From NCBI RefSeq assembly GCF_003185895.1, contig NZ_QHLY01000007.1:356648-420647 (forward strand): DNA of 64,000 nucleotides. Direction: 5' to 3'. This DNA comes from Cryobacterium arcticum (GTDB taxonomy: Bacteria > Actinomycetota > Actinomycetes > Actinomycetales > Microbacteriaceae). Below, piece after piece: positions 25,961 through 34,165 of this stretch (position 1 is the first letter of the stretch; each line of letters opens with the position of its first letter). Below the pieces are notes generated by a model. The model saw only the letters and a program-made list of their open reading frames with translations, was not told the origin of the DNA and did no database searches. The position numbers and the translations under genes are program-made.

Positions 25961-28282
25961 ATGACCACCACCGTTTCCGCATTCCCCACCGGAACGATCC
26001 TCGGCTACCCGAGAATCGGTCGCCGCCGCGAACTCAAGAAAGCCGTCGAAGCCTTCTGGGCCGGCCGGATCGACGCCGCCGAACTCGAGGCCACCGCCGC
26101 GACGCTCCGCAACACCACTCGGGAGCGGCTCGCCGGCCTGGGCCTGGGCCGTACCGACTCCTCGATCCCGGAGAGCTTCTCCTTCTACGACCAGGTGCTG
26201 GATGCAGCGGTCACCGTTGGCGCCATCCCCGCCCGCTTCGCTGACCTCGTCGACGCCGACGGTCACCTCGACCTCGCCGGCTACTTCACCCTCGCGCGCG
26301 GCGCCGGCGAGAACCTGCCCCTGGAAATGACCAAGTGGTTCGACTCCAACTACCACTACCTGGTGCCGGAGATCGGCCCGGACACCACGTTCTCCCTCGC
26401 CAGCGACCGCATCGTGCGCGAATTCGCTGAGGCCGTCGCCGCCGGTTTCCTCACCCGCCCGGTCATCGTGGGCCCGGTCACCTTCCTGCTCCTGGCCAAG
26501 CCGTCAAGCGACGCCCCGGCTGACTTCCACCCGCTCGATCGCCTGGACGACCTGCTTCCGGTCTACGCCACCCTCATCGAACGCCTGGCCGCCGCCGGCG
26601 CCCAGTGGGTGCAGCTGGACGAGCCGGGTCTTGTCAGTGAAAGCATCGACATCCCGCGTGACACAGCATTGGCCGCGCTCGCCCGGTCGTATGAGACCCT
26701 CGGCGCCCTGGAGAACCGGCCCAGCCTGTTCGTGGCGGCCCCCTATGGCAGCCTCGATGACGCCCTGCCGGTACTGGCGGGAACCCCGGTCGAGGCCATC
26801 GGGCTTGACCTCGTGCGCGGCACCGTTCCGGCCGACGTGCCCGGCCTGGGCGACACCGTTCTCGTGGCCGGCGTGATCGACGGCCACAACATCTGGCGCG
26901 GTGACCTCGCGGCCGCGTTCGAGAAGGTCGGCCAGCTGGGCGCTCTGACCGACCGGATCGCTGTCTCCAGTTCCACCTCGCTGCTGCACCTGCCGCACGA
27001 CGTGACCGACGAGAGCAAGCTCGGCGCCGACCTTCCCGGCTGGCTCGCCTTCGCCGACCAGAAGATCGGCCAGGTCGCCACCCTGGCTCGCGGCCTCGCC
27101 GAGGGACAGGCGGCCATTCAGGCCGAACTCGACGCGGCGACCGCGTCCCTCGCCGCCCGCCGGGTCTCGCCCGGCGTGCGCGACGGTGCCGTGCGTGCCC
27201 GGCTCGATTCCCTCACGCCGGCCGACTTCAGCCGCGGCGACTACGAGACCCGTCTGGCCGCGCAGGAGGCCGTGCTCGACCTGCCGCCCCTGCCGACCAC
27301 GACGATCGGTTCGTTCCCGCAGACCGGCGAGATCCGCCGCGCCCGCGCCCGTTTGGTCTCCGGCGAGCTCGCCCCCGCCGATTACCAGGAGCTCATGCGC
27401 GCCGAGATCGGCCGGGTGGTGCAGCTGCAGGAGGACCTGGGCCTGGACGTGCTCGTGCACGGCGAACCCGAACGCAACGACATGGTGCAGTACTTCGCCG
27501 AGAACCTCGACGGCTTCACTGTCACCGAGAACGGCTGGGTGCAGTCCTACGGCAGCCGGTGCACCCGCCCGTCGATCCTCTGGGGCGACGTCTCCCGCCC
27601 CGCGCCCATCACGGTGGAGTGGTCCAGCTACACCCAGAGCCTCACCGAGAAGCCGGTCAAGGGCATGCTCACCGGGCCGGTCACCATCCTGGCCTGGTCG
27701 TTCGTGCGGGATGACCAGCCGCTGGGGGAGACCGCCCGGCAGGTGGCCCTCGCCCTGCGCGACGAGATCGGCGACCTCGAGGCCGCCGGTATCCAGGTGG
27801 TGCAGGTGGACGAGCCCGCTCTGCGCGAACTGCTGCCACTGAAGAAGAAGGACCACGCCGACTACCTGGACTGGTCGGTCGGATCCTTCCGGCTCGCCAC
27901 CGCGGGCGTCGCGGATGCCACCCAGATCCACACCCACCTCTGCTACTCCGAGTTCGGTGTGGTCATTGACGCGATCCGCAACCTGGACGCCGACGTCACC
28001 AGCATCGAGGCGGCCCGGTCGAAGATGGAAGTCGTGGCGGACCTGCAGGCCAGCGGCTTCGACCACGGCATCGGACCGGGCGTCTACGACATCCACTCGC
28101 CGCGCGTGCCCGGCGTGGCCGAGGTGACCGAACTGCTCGAACGTGCCCTCGAGTCGATCCCCGCCCGCCAGGTCTGGGTGAACCCGGACTGTGGCCTCAA
28201 GACCCGCGGCTACGCCGAGACCGTCGATTCCCTGCGCAACATCGTGGACGCCACCCGCGCTGTGCGGGCCACCCTGGTCTGA
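25961..28282 (+). CDS. metE: Cobalamin-independent methionine synthase
   Basis: 773 aa from ATG 25961, preceded by GAAGGA at good spacing. MetE transfers a methyl group from 5-methyltetrahydropteroyl-polyglutamate to homocysteine. Both halves of the double barrel are present (GYPRIGRRRELKKAVEAFW at the N-terminus; TTIGSFPQTGEIRRAR starting the second). Zinc ligands H659 and C661 (HTHLCYSEF) and C744 (NPDCGLKTRGY) are intact. It also reads as the C-terminal half of a 1127-aa ORF starting at 24899; an independent start is supported by its own Shine-Dalgarno sequence. A perfect terminator follows. Confidence 0.95.
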   Translation: MTTTVSAFPTGTILGYPRIGRRRELKKAVEAFWAGRIDAAELEATAATLRNTTRERLAGLGLGRTDSSIPESFSFYDQVLDAAVTVGAIPARFADLVDADGHLDLAGYFTLARGAGENLPLEMTKWFDSNYHYLVPEIGPDTTFSLASDRIVREFAEAVAAGFLTRPVIVGPVTFLLLAKPSSDAPADFHPLDRLDDLLPVYATLIERLAAAGAQWVQLDEPGLVSESIDIPRDTALAALARSYETLGALENRPSLFVAAPYGSLDDALPVLAGTPVEAIGLDLVRGTVPADVPGLGDTVLVAGVIDGHNIWRGDLAAAFEKVGQLGALTDRIAVSSSTSLLHLPHDVTDESKLGADLPGWLAFADQKIGQVATLARGLAEGQAAIQAELDAATASLAARRVSPGVRDGAVRARLDSLTPADFSRGDYETRLAAQEAVLDLPPLPTTTIGSFPQTGEIRRARARLVSGELAPADYQELMRAEIGRVVQLQEDLGLDVLVHGEPERNDMVQYFAENLDGFTVTENGWVQSYGSRCTRPSILWGDVSRPAPITVEWSSYTQSLTEKPVKGMLTGPVTILAWSFVRDDQPLGETARQVALALRDEIGDLEAAGIQVVQVDEPALRELLPLKKKDHADYLDWSVGSFRLATAGVADATQIHTHLCYSEFGVVIDAIRNLDADVTSIEAARSKMEVVADLQASGFDHGIGPGVYDIHSPRVPGVAEVTELLERALESIPARQVWVNPDCGLKTRGYAETVDSLRNIVDATRAVRATLV

Positions 28283-28299
28283 ATGCACGGGTAGAACGG

Positions 28300-28337
28300 G
28301 AACAGGCCCGGTCCCCTCGTGGGGACCGGGCCTGTTC
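28300..28337. terminator. Bidirectional terminator between metE and lexA
   Basis: GAACAGGCCCGGTCCCC and GGGGACCGGGCCTGTTC form a perfect 17-bp stem with a TCGT loop, placed between two convergent genes. Confidence 0.92.
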
Positions 28338-28389
28338 TCTGTGTGTCTGTGTTCTGTGAGTTGCGCGTTCTCTATCCTGTGCGGAAGGC

Positions 28390-29091
28390 TCAGACCGAGC
28401 GGAGCACGGCGACGACCTTGCCGAGAACCTCGGCGTAGTCACCCAGAATGGGCTCGAAGTTGGTGTTGCGGGGGAGCAGCCAGGTGTGGCCGTCGCGCTG
28501 GCGCAGCACCTTCACGGTGGCTTCGCCGTCGAGCATGGCCGCCACGATCTCGCCGTTCTCCGCGGTCTTCTGCTGGCGGATGACGACCCAGTCACCGTCG
28601 CAGATGGCGGCGTCGATCATCGACTCGCCGACGACCTTGAGCATGAACAGCTCGCCCTTGCCCACGAGCTGGCGGGGGAGCGGGAAGATCTCGTCGATCT
28701 GCTGGTCGGCCATGATCGGGATACCGGCGGCAATGCGGCCGACGAGCGGCACCATCGCCGCGTCACCGACCTGGATGCCGGCCTGGTAGTCATCCGCTGC
28801 GCCGGGCGTGACCTCGTCGGTGGACTGCGGCAGCTCGATGAGCACCTCGAGCGCGCGCGGCCGGTTCGGGTCGCGGCGCAGGTAACCGCTCAGCTCCAAC
28901 TGGTGCAGCTGGTGCGTGACACTCGACAGTGAGGACAGGCCGACGGCATCGCCGATCTCGCGCATGCTCGGCGGGTAACCGCGGTCGCGCACCGAACGCT
29001 GGATGACGTCCATGATGGCGCGCTGTTTATCGCTCAGGCTCTTGCGGCGCCGCGTGGTGCCCTTGTCCCGAGGTGTGCTCTCCTGTGCCAC
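28390..29091 (-). CDS. lexA: SOS repressor LexA
   Basis: 233 aa with a GTG start at 29091 preceded by GAGGAG. The winged-helix DNA-binding domain covers about residues 17-82 ([18 protein letters not shown] is the recognition-helix region). The self-cleavage site A122-G123 is in GRIAAGIP, the catalytic serine is S157 (GESMID) and the lysine K194 (TVKVL), so RecA-stimulated autocleavage should be intact. It is divergent from a LysM gene; a LexA box lies in the 297-bp gap, so both are probably LexA-controlled. Confidence 0.97.
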   Translation of the reverse strand: MAQESTPRDKGTTRRRKSLSDKQRAIMDVIQRSVRDRGYPPSMREIGDAVGLSSLSSVTHQLHQLELSGYLRRDPNRPRALEVLIELPQSTDEVTPGAADDYQAGIQVGDAAMVPLVGRIAAGIPIMADQQIDEIFPLPRQLVGKGELFMLKVVGESMIDAAICDGDWVVIRQQKTAENGEIVAAMLDGEATVKVLRQRDGHTWLLPRNTNFEPILGDYAEVLGKVVAVLRSV

Positions 29092-29312
29092 GTTCTCGCT
29101 CCTCTAGTTGGTCGGTGTCCCGATATCGCTCCGGATGGGGTTCTTCTGCACTCCCGGATGAGCGGCAGAAGCGAATGTCAGTGGTGTCTGTTTGAGTACT
29201 GCTACCCGATCGACACTGTAGCCAAATGGCCGCGATTCCAAGACATGCATTCGAGTGTGTTGCGAAATCTCTTCCTATATTATCCGCAAACAGGGTTGAT
29301 TGTTCGAACACT

Positions 29313-29326
29313 CGAAGATATATTCG
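29313..29326. promoter_or_regulatory. LexA-binding SOS box between lexA and the LysM gene
   Basis: CGAAGATATATTCG fits the palindromic CGAAC-N4-GTTCG pattern with one change in each half. It is 63 bp before the LysM start and 222 bp before lexA. A perfect 10-bp palindrome TGTTCGAACA lies just upstream (29301-29310) and might add a half-site. The gap 29092-29388 holds no gene. Confidence 0.65.
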
Positions 29327-29388
29327 GAACATAGATTCGCATCCGGCTCTCCCGGCCGAGGGCCGGATGCGTTACCAGGAGGTTTGAC

Positions 29389-29916
29389 ATGAGCGCAGCA
29401 TACGCAGTGAAGCCCGGCTCGATCGCCGACAGTTCGGCCACCGCACGCCAGAACGGCCCTCGCACGAACGAGATGCGCCGCGGTACCCGCGCGCACCTCA
29501 GCATCGTCAGCGATGTGCCCGTACGCGCGGCTTCCGCCGCCACCTCCACCGGCCAGAGCACGACCGCCGTCCGCACCGACGTCGGGCAGTCCGCCACTGT
29601 GGTGCGCACCCGCCTGCGGCTCACCCGCCGCGGCCGGGTGGTCTTCACCGCCCTCGCGGCGGTGCCCATCGTTCTCGGTTCCATCGCGATCGCCGTGAAC
29701 GGCGGTGTTGCTGCCGCGGAGGGCACCGCCACCGTGGGCGTTGCCGCGTTCGAATACGTCACCATCGAGTCCGGTCAGTCGCTCTGGCAGCTGGCGGAGT
29801 CCATCGCGCCGTCTCAGGACCCGCGTGACGTGATCGCCGACATCGTGAACCTCAACCAGCTGCCCTCCGAGGCCGTGCAGCCCGGCCAGCGCATCGCCCT
29901 CCCGGCCGACTACTAG
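29389..29916 (+). CDS. LysM-domain membrane protein, DivS/ChiZ-like SOS cell-division inhibitor candidate
   Basis: 175 aa, preceded by AGGAGG. An N-terminal disordered, basic cytoplasmic part (1-85) is followed by one membrane helix (about 86-106), then a LysM peptidoglycan-binding module at the C-terminus (YVTIESGQSLWQLAESIAP...NLNQLPSEAVQPGQRIALP). The topology and the divergent position next to lexA match DivS of Corynebacterium and Rv2719c of Mycobacterium, which delay division during DNA damage. Sequence identity in the N-terminal half is not obvious, so the functional call rests on context. Confidence 0.78.
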   Translation: MSAAYAVKPGSIADSSATARQNGPRTNEMRRGTRAHLSIVSDVPVRAASAATSTGQSTTAVRTDVGQSATVVRTRLRLTRRGRVVFTALAAVPIVLGSIAIAVNGGVAAAEGTATVGVAAFEYVTIESGQSLWQLAESIAPSQDPRDVIADIVNLNQLPSEAVQPGQRIALPADY

Positions 29917-30027
29917 GCCGTACCCGCTCCTCGAACGACCGCACCTCTTACTATCCGCATCCCTTCTATAGGGGAGTGGCCCCGCAAGTCCCAGAGGCCC
30001 GCACAACGGGGCCCGTCCCGGCGCAAC

Positions 30028-30033
30028 TAAGCT
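30028..30033 (+). promoter_or_regulatory. -10 element TAAGCT for hisC
   Basis: It lies 7 nt before the GTG start at 30041 and marks the likely promoter of the his cluster. Confidence 0.5.
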
Positions 30034-30040
30034 TGTTCGG

Positions 30041-31126
30041 GTGACCAGCCTCGATGACCTGCCCCTGCGCGCCAACCTCCGCGGACAAATCCCCTACGGG
30101 GCACCGCAGCTGCACGTGCCGGTGGCACTGAACGTCAACGAGAACACCCACCCGATCCCGCCCGCGGTCGCGGCGGACATCGCCCAGGCCCTAGCCGCAG
30201 CGATCCTCACGGTGAACCGGTACCCGGACCGTGAGTTCAGCCGGCTGCGCGACGACCTCGCCACCTACCTCGGCCACGGCCTCACCCGCGACAACATCTG
30301 GGCCGCGAACGGTTCCAACGAGGTGCTGCAGCAGGTACTGCAGGCGTTCGGCGGGCCCGGCCGATCCCTGCTCGGCTACGCCCCCACCTACTCCATGTAC
30401 TCGATCCTCGCCTCCGGCACCGATACCCGCTGGATCGCCGGCGGCCGCGACGCCGACTACGAGCTCTCGCCGGAGACCGCGGTGCGCTGGGTGAACGAGA
30501 CGAACCCCGACATCGTCTTCCTGTGCTCGCCGAACAACCCCACCGGCACGCCGCTCTCGCTGGAGACCATCGCGGCGGTCTACGACGCCACTCCCGGCAT
30601 CGTCGTCGTCGACGAGGCCTACGCGGAGTTCGCGCCGGAGGGAACCGAGAGCGCGCTGAGCCTTCTGGCCGGTCGCCCGCGCCTGCTGGTGTCGCGAACG
30701 ATGAGCAAGGCCTTCGCCTTCGCCGGTGTGCGGGTCGGCTACCTGGCTGCCGACCCCGCGGTGACGGATGCGCTCCGTCTGGTGCGCCTGCCGTACCACC
30801 TGTCGGCGCTCACTCAGGCCGCCGCCGTGGCAGCGCTCGCCCACACCGGTGAGATGCTCGCCATGGTCGACGACATCCGGGTGCAGCGCGACCGGATCGT
30901 GACCGAACTGACCGCCCTGGGCTTCACCCCCTTGCGGAGCGGCAGCAACTTCGTGCTCTTCGGCGGAGTCGCCGATACACACGCGGCTTTCGAAGCGTTG
31001 CTGGCCGAGGGCATCCTGATTCGCGACATGGGCATCCCCGGTCACCTGCGGGTATCGGCCGGCACCGAGGCGGAGACGAGCGCCTTCCTCGACGCGATCG
31101 CGCGGCTGCGCCCGATAGCCGAATAA
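30041..31126 (+). CDS. hisC: Histidinol-phosphate aminotransferase
   Basis: 361 aa, GTG start. PLP-dependent fold-type I transaminase converting imidazole-acetol phosphate to histidinol phosphate. Family motifs are NVNENTHPIP, AANGSNEVLQQ, FLCSPNNPTGTPL, VVVDEAYAEF, and the PLP lysine in SRTMSKAFAFAGVRVGY. It is first in a his run (hisC-hisB-hisH-priA). No hisD precedes it here, and hisF, hisG, hisE and hisI are also outside the window. A role on aromatic keto acids is possible, but the neighbours favour histidine. Confidence 0.94.
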   Translation: MTSLDDLPLRANLRGQIPYGAPQLHVPVALNVNENTHPIPPAVAADIAQALAAAILTVNRYPDREFSRLRDDLATYLGHGLTRDNIWAANGSNEVLQQVLQAFGGPGRSLLGYAPTYSMYSILASGTDTRWIAGGRDADYELSPETAVRWVNETNPDIVFLCSPNNPTGTPLSLETIAAVYDATPGIVVVDEAYAEFAPEGTESALSLLAGRPRLLVSRTMSKAFAFAGVRVGYLAADPAVTDALRLVRLPYHLSALTQAAAVAALAHTGEMLAMVDDIRVQRDRIVTELTALGFTPLRSGSNFVLFGGVADTHAAFEALLAEGILIRDMGIPGHLRVSAGTEAETSAFLDAIARLRPIAE

Positions 31127-31129
31127 ACT
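31124..31129 (+). promoter_or_regulatory. Possible internal -10 element TAAACT before hisB
   Basis: It is 6 nt before the hisB ATG but shares its TAA with the hisC stop codon, so a chance match is more likely here than at other genes. Confidence 0.35.
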
Positions 31130-31135
31130 AACGCC

Positions 31136-31753
31136 ATGAGCAACGTCACGCCCTCGCCTCGCCGTGCCCACCTGCAGCGCGAAACGAGCGAATCGAGCAT
31201 CGACCTGTCGATCGACCTCGATGGCACCGGGGTGAGCGACATCCACACCAGCGTGCCGTTCTACGACCACCTGCTCACCGCGTTCGCCAAGCACTCGCTG
31301 ACCGACCTCACCGTGCACGCCAAGGGCGACACCGAGATCGACGTGCACCACACCGTCGAAGACATCGGCATCGTGCTGGGCCAGGCCATCAAGCAGGCGC
31401 TCGGCGACAAGTCGGGCATCTCCCGCTACGGCGACGCCCTGGTGCCGCTCGACGAAGCCCTCGTGCAGGCCGTCGTCGACATCTCCGGCCGGCCCTACCT
31501 GGTGCACACCGGTGAGCCCGCGGGCTTTGAATACCACCTCATCGGTGGTCACTTCACCGGGTCGATGGTGCGGCACGTGTTCGAAGCGATCACCTTCAAC
31601 GCCGCCCTCACCGTGCACATCACCGTCGTCGGCGGCCGCGACGCCCACCACATCGCCGAGGCCGAATTCAAGGCCTTCGCGCGTGCGTTCCGCCAGGCCA
31701 AGGCGTACGACGCGCTCGTCACCGGCATCCCCTCCACCAAGGGCGCCCTATGA
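31136..31753 (+). CDS. hisB: Imidazoleglycerol-phosphate dehydratase
   Basis: 205 aa, monofunctional (no histidinol-phosphatase domain). It dehydrates imidazole glycerol phosphate. The metal-binding repeats are visible: [40 protein letters not shown] and [18 protein letters not shown], containing the histidines and glutamates that bind manganese. It begins 9 nt after hisC and overlaps hisH by 4 nt. Confidence 0.97.
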   Translation: MSNVTPSPRRAHLQRETSESSIDLSIDLDGTGVSDIHTSVPFYDHLLTAFAKHSLTDLTVHAKGDTEIDVHHTVEDIGIVLGQAIKQALGDKSGISRYGDALVPLDEALVQAVVDISGRPYLVHTGEPAGFEYHLIGGHFTGSMVRHVFEAITFNAALTVHITVVGGRDAHHIAEAEFKAFARAFRQAKAYDALVTGIPSTKGAL

Positions 31754-32382
31754 CCAAGGTGGTCGTGCTCGACTACGGCACCGGCAATGTGCACTCGGCG
31801 GTCAAGGCCCTCGAGCTGGCCGGCGCTGACGTCACCCTCACCGGCGACCGCAAGCTCGCGCTCGAAGCCGACGGTCTGCTGGTTCCCGGCGTCGGCGCGT
31901 TCAGCGCGGTCATGGCCGCCCTGAACGAGGCGCACGGCGGCGACATCATCGACAAACGACTCTCCGGCGGCCGGCCGGTGATGGGCATCTGCGTGGGCAT
32001 GCAGGTCATGTTCGAGCACGGCGTCGAGCGCGGCACCGACACCGAGGGCCTCGGCGAATGGCCGGGAACCGTCACCGCGCTGCCCGCCCCCGTGCTCCCG
32101 CACATGGGCTGGAACACCGTCATCCCCGATCCGGATTCGGTGCTGTTCCGCGACCTGGAGGAAGAGCGGTTCTACTTCGTGCACTCCTACGCCGCGCAGG
32201 AGTGGACGCTCGACGTGATGCCGCCCTTCCCCGTACCCCGGCTCACCTGGGCCGACCATGGCGCACCGTTCCTGGCGGCCGTCGAGAACGGCCCGCTGTC
32301 GGCCACCCAGTTCCACCCCGAGAAGAGCGGCGACGCCGGCATCCGGCTGTTGACCAACTGGCTCGGCACCCTCCGCGACTAA
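31750..32382 (+). CDS. hisH: Imidazole glycerol phosphate synthase, glutamine amidotransferase subunit
   Basis: 210 aa. A class-I (triad) glutaminase that supplies ammonia to HisF. The nucleophile cysteine is in [13 protein letters not shown]; the histidine and glutamate are in QFHPEKSG near the C-terminus. Start overlaps hisB (ATGA). Its partner hisF is not in this window. Confidence 0.97.
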   Translation: MTKVVVLDYGTGNVHSAVKALELAGADVTLTGDRKLALEADGLLVPGVGAFSAVMAALNEAHGGDIIDKRLSGGRPVMGICVGMQVMFEHGVERGTDTEGLGEWPGTVTALPAPVLPHMGWNTVIPDPDSVLFRDLEEERFYFVHSYAAQEWTLDVMPPFPVPRLTWADHGAPFLAAVENGPLSATQFHPEKSGDAGIRLLTNWLGTLRD

Positions 32383-32443
32383 GTCATCCCCCATCCGGTC
32401 GCCATCCGCGCGGCCGCAATCGAAAAGGGCACCACAGCACACC

Positions 32444-33190
32444 ATGAGCGAGTTCACCAAGACCCCCAAACTGGTTCTCCTGCCGGCCGTCGACGTGGCC
32501 GACGGCAAGGCCGTGCGCCTCACCCAGGGCGAGGCCGGCACCGAGACCAACTACGGCGACCCGATGGATGCCGCGATGGACTGGGCGAACCAGGGTGCGG
32601 AGTGGATCCACCTGGTTGACCTCGACGCCGCCTTCGGCCGCGGCAACAACACCAACGTGCTCAGGAAGGTCATCAAGCAGCTGCGCGGCGTGAACGTCGA
32701 ACTCTCCGGCGGCATCCGCGACGACCGGTCGTTGGAGGCCGCGCTCGGCACCGGCGTCAAGCGCATCAACCTGGGTACCGCCGCGCTGGAGAACCCGGAA
32801 TGGGCGGCCAGCGTCATCGCTCAGTACGGCGACTCCATCGCGGTGGGCCTCGACGTGCGCGGCACTACCCTCGCCGCCCGCGGCTGGACCAAGGAGGGCG
32901 GCGACCTCTGGCAGGTGCTCGACCGTCTCGAAGAGGCCGGCTGCACCCGCTACGTCGTCACCGACGTCACCAAGGACGGCACCCTCAAGGGACCGAACAT
33001 CGAACTGCTGCGCGCCGTGATGGAACGCACTCACCGTCCCGTGATCGCGTCGGGCGGCATCGCCAGCCTCGACGACATCGCCGCGCTGCGCGAGCTCGTT
33101 CCCCTCGGCCTCGAAGGCGCCATCGTGGGCAAGGCCCTGTACGCCGGGGCGTTCACCCTCGCCGAGGCGCTGGATGTCTCCGGCGCATAA
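32444..33190 (+). CDS. hisA: Phosphoribosyl isomerase, HisA/PriA type
   Basis: 248 aa TIM barrel. It isomerises ProFAR to PRFAR in histidine synthesis; the actinobacterial PriA form also acts on phosphoribosylanthranilate in tryptophan synthesis. The catalytic aspartates are in [15 protein letters not shown] and [14 protein letters not shown], and the RGW and [14 protein letters not shown] segments are PriA-like. Whether it is bifunctional depends on absence of trpF elsewhere. It overlaps the next gene by 17 nt. Confidence 0.93.
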   Translation: MSEFTKTPKLVLLPAVDVADGKAVRLTQGEAGTETNYGDPMDAAMDWANQGAEWIHLVDLDAAFGRGNNTNVLRKVIKQLRGVNVELSGGIRDDRSLEAALGTGVKRINLGTAALENPEWAASVIAQYGDSIAVGLDVRGTTLAARGWTKEGGDLWQVLDRLEEAGCTRYVVTDVTKDGTLKGPNIELLRAVMERTHRPVIASGGIASLDDIAALRELVPLGLEGAIVGKALYAGAFTLAEALDVSGA

Positions 33191-33986
33191 CCTCGGCTCC
33201 ACCGGCCGGCCGAGCGAATCTGCGGACTCCGCCGGCCAGCCCTGGGCAGGCCGGTCACTGGAGCATGCCGAGTTCGCCGACGACGACGGCCTCGCGCCGC
33301 CCGCCCTGCTCGACGCGTTGCGTAGGTTCCGCTCCAGGGAGCTGGGGGAGGAGGGCGTCATCGACACGCTCCGATCGGCGCGCCTGCTGATTCCGCTGGT
33401 CACCGCGCTCGGCGCCGACGCGGATGCCGCGGCCGACGAGATCGGCGCGCACGGTCTTCGGGTCGACAAGACCCAGGAGCTCTCGATCATCACCGTGGCC
33501 GGCCCCGACGGCCGTGCCGTGCTGCCGGTGTTCTCCTCGGCCGCCGCGATGCGGCACTGGAACGCCGACGCCAGGCCGGTTCCCGCCGATGCCGCCCGGG
33601 TGGCCCTGGCCGCGGCGCAGGAGAACACCGACCTCGTGGTACTCGACCCCACCACCGACACCGAATTCGTGGTGCGTCGCCCGGCGCTCTGGGCCATCGC
33701 CCAGGCCACGCCGTGGACCCCGAGCTACGCCAGCCGCCAGGTGGCCGACGCCTTCGAGGAATCCATCGTGACCGAACTCGCCGCGCTGTCGGTGACCCTC
33801 TCCGCCGGCGACCCCGAGTCCCGGCTGGCCGGCCCCGAGCTGGTCGTGCGCCTCGGACTCGTCGACGGCCTCAGCCGCACCGACCTCGACGCCACCCTCG
33901 CGCGCCTCGGCGCCCGCTGGGCCGCCAACGACACCATCGCCACCGGCGTCGACTCCCTCCGCGTGCAACTCGTAGCCTCCGCCTGA
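33174..33986 (+). CDS. SseB-family protein
   Basis: 270 aa. The central region has the SseB N-terminal-domain look: RLLIPLV, ...[31 protein letters not shown] (quoted in part) and [24 protein letters not shown]. The C-terminal part resembles an SseB C-terminal module. It overlaps the priA end by 17 nt, so it is translated with the his genes, an arrangement I recall from related actinobacteria. No enzymatic function is established for this family outside enterobacterial secretion contexts. Confidence 0.82.
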   Translation: MSPAHNLGSTGRPSESADSAGQPWAGRSLEHAEFADDDGLAPPALLDALRRFRSRELGEEGVIDTLRSARLLIPLVTALGADADAAADEIGAHGLRVDKTQELSIITVAGPDGRAVLPVFSSAAAMRHWNADARPVPADAARVALAAAQENTDLVVLDPTTDTEFVVRRPALWAIAQATPWTPSYASRQVADAFEESIVTELAALSVTLSAGDPESRLAGPELVVRLGLVDGLSRTDLDATLARLGARWAANDTIATGVDSLRVQLVASA

Positions 33987-34017
33987 CGCGGCCGCGCCGC
34001 GCCCTCGCGCCGGGGCT

Positions 34018-34083
34018 AACTGTTCCCCGTCCGGACATTTGCGGCCGGCGCACCGGCCGCAAAAGTCTGCTTCGGCAACAGTT
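34018..34083. repeat. 66-bp imperfect palindrome with a terminator-like core
   Basis: The inner stem TTTGCGGCCGG/CCGGCCGCAAA (34038-34063) is perfect, and the outer ends AACTGTT/AACAGTT pair as well. It may terminate the his operon. The left arm (GTTCCCCGTCCGGAC...TTTGC) resembles that of the palindrome at 50968, suggesting one repeat family. Confidence 0.72.
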
Positions 34084-34165
34084 GTGAGCGGATGGGGCCG
34101 GCGCGGGTTCCGGGACGGGCGCGGGTGCGGGTGCCAATGTCGGTGGTATCGGCAAGGATAGGCAG

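Noticed and set aside
26504..28288. 594-aa minus-strand ORF opposite metE
   Set aside because: Antisense to the zinc-binding catalytic half of MetE, which is highly conserved; the ORF has no domain motifs.
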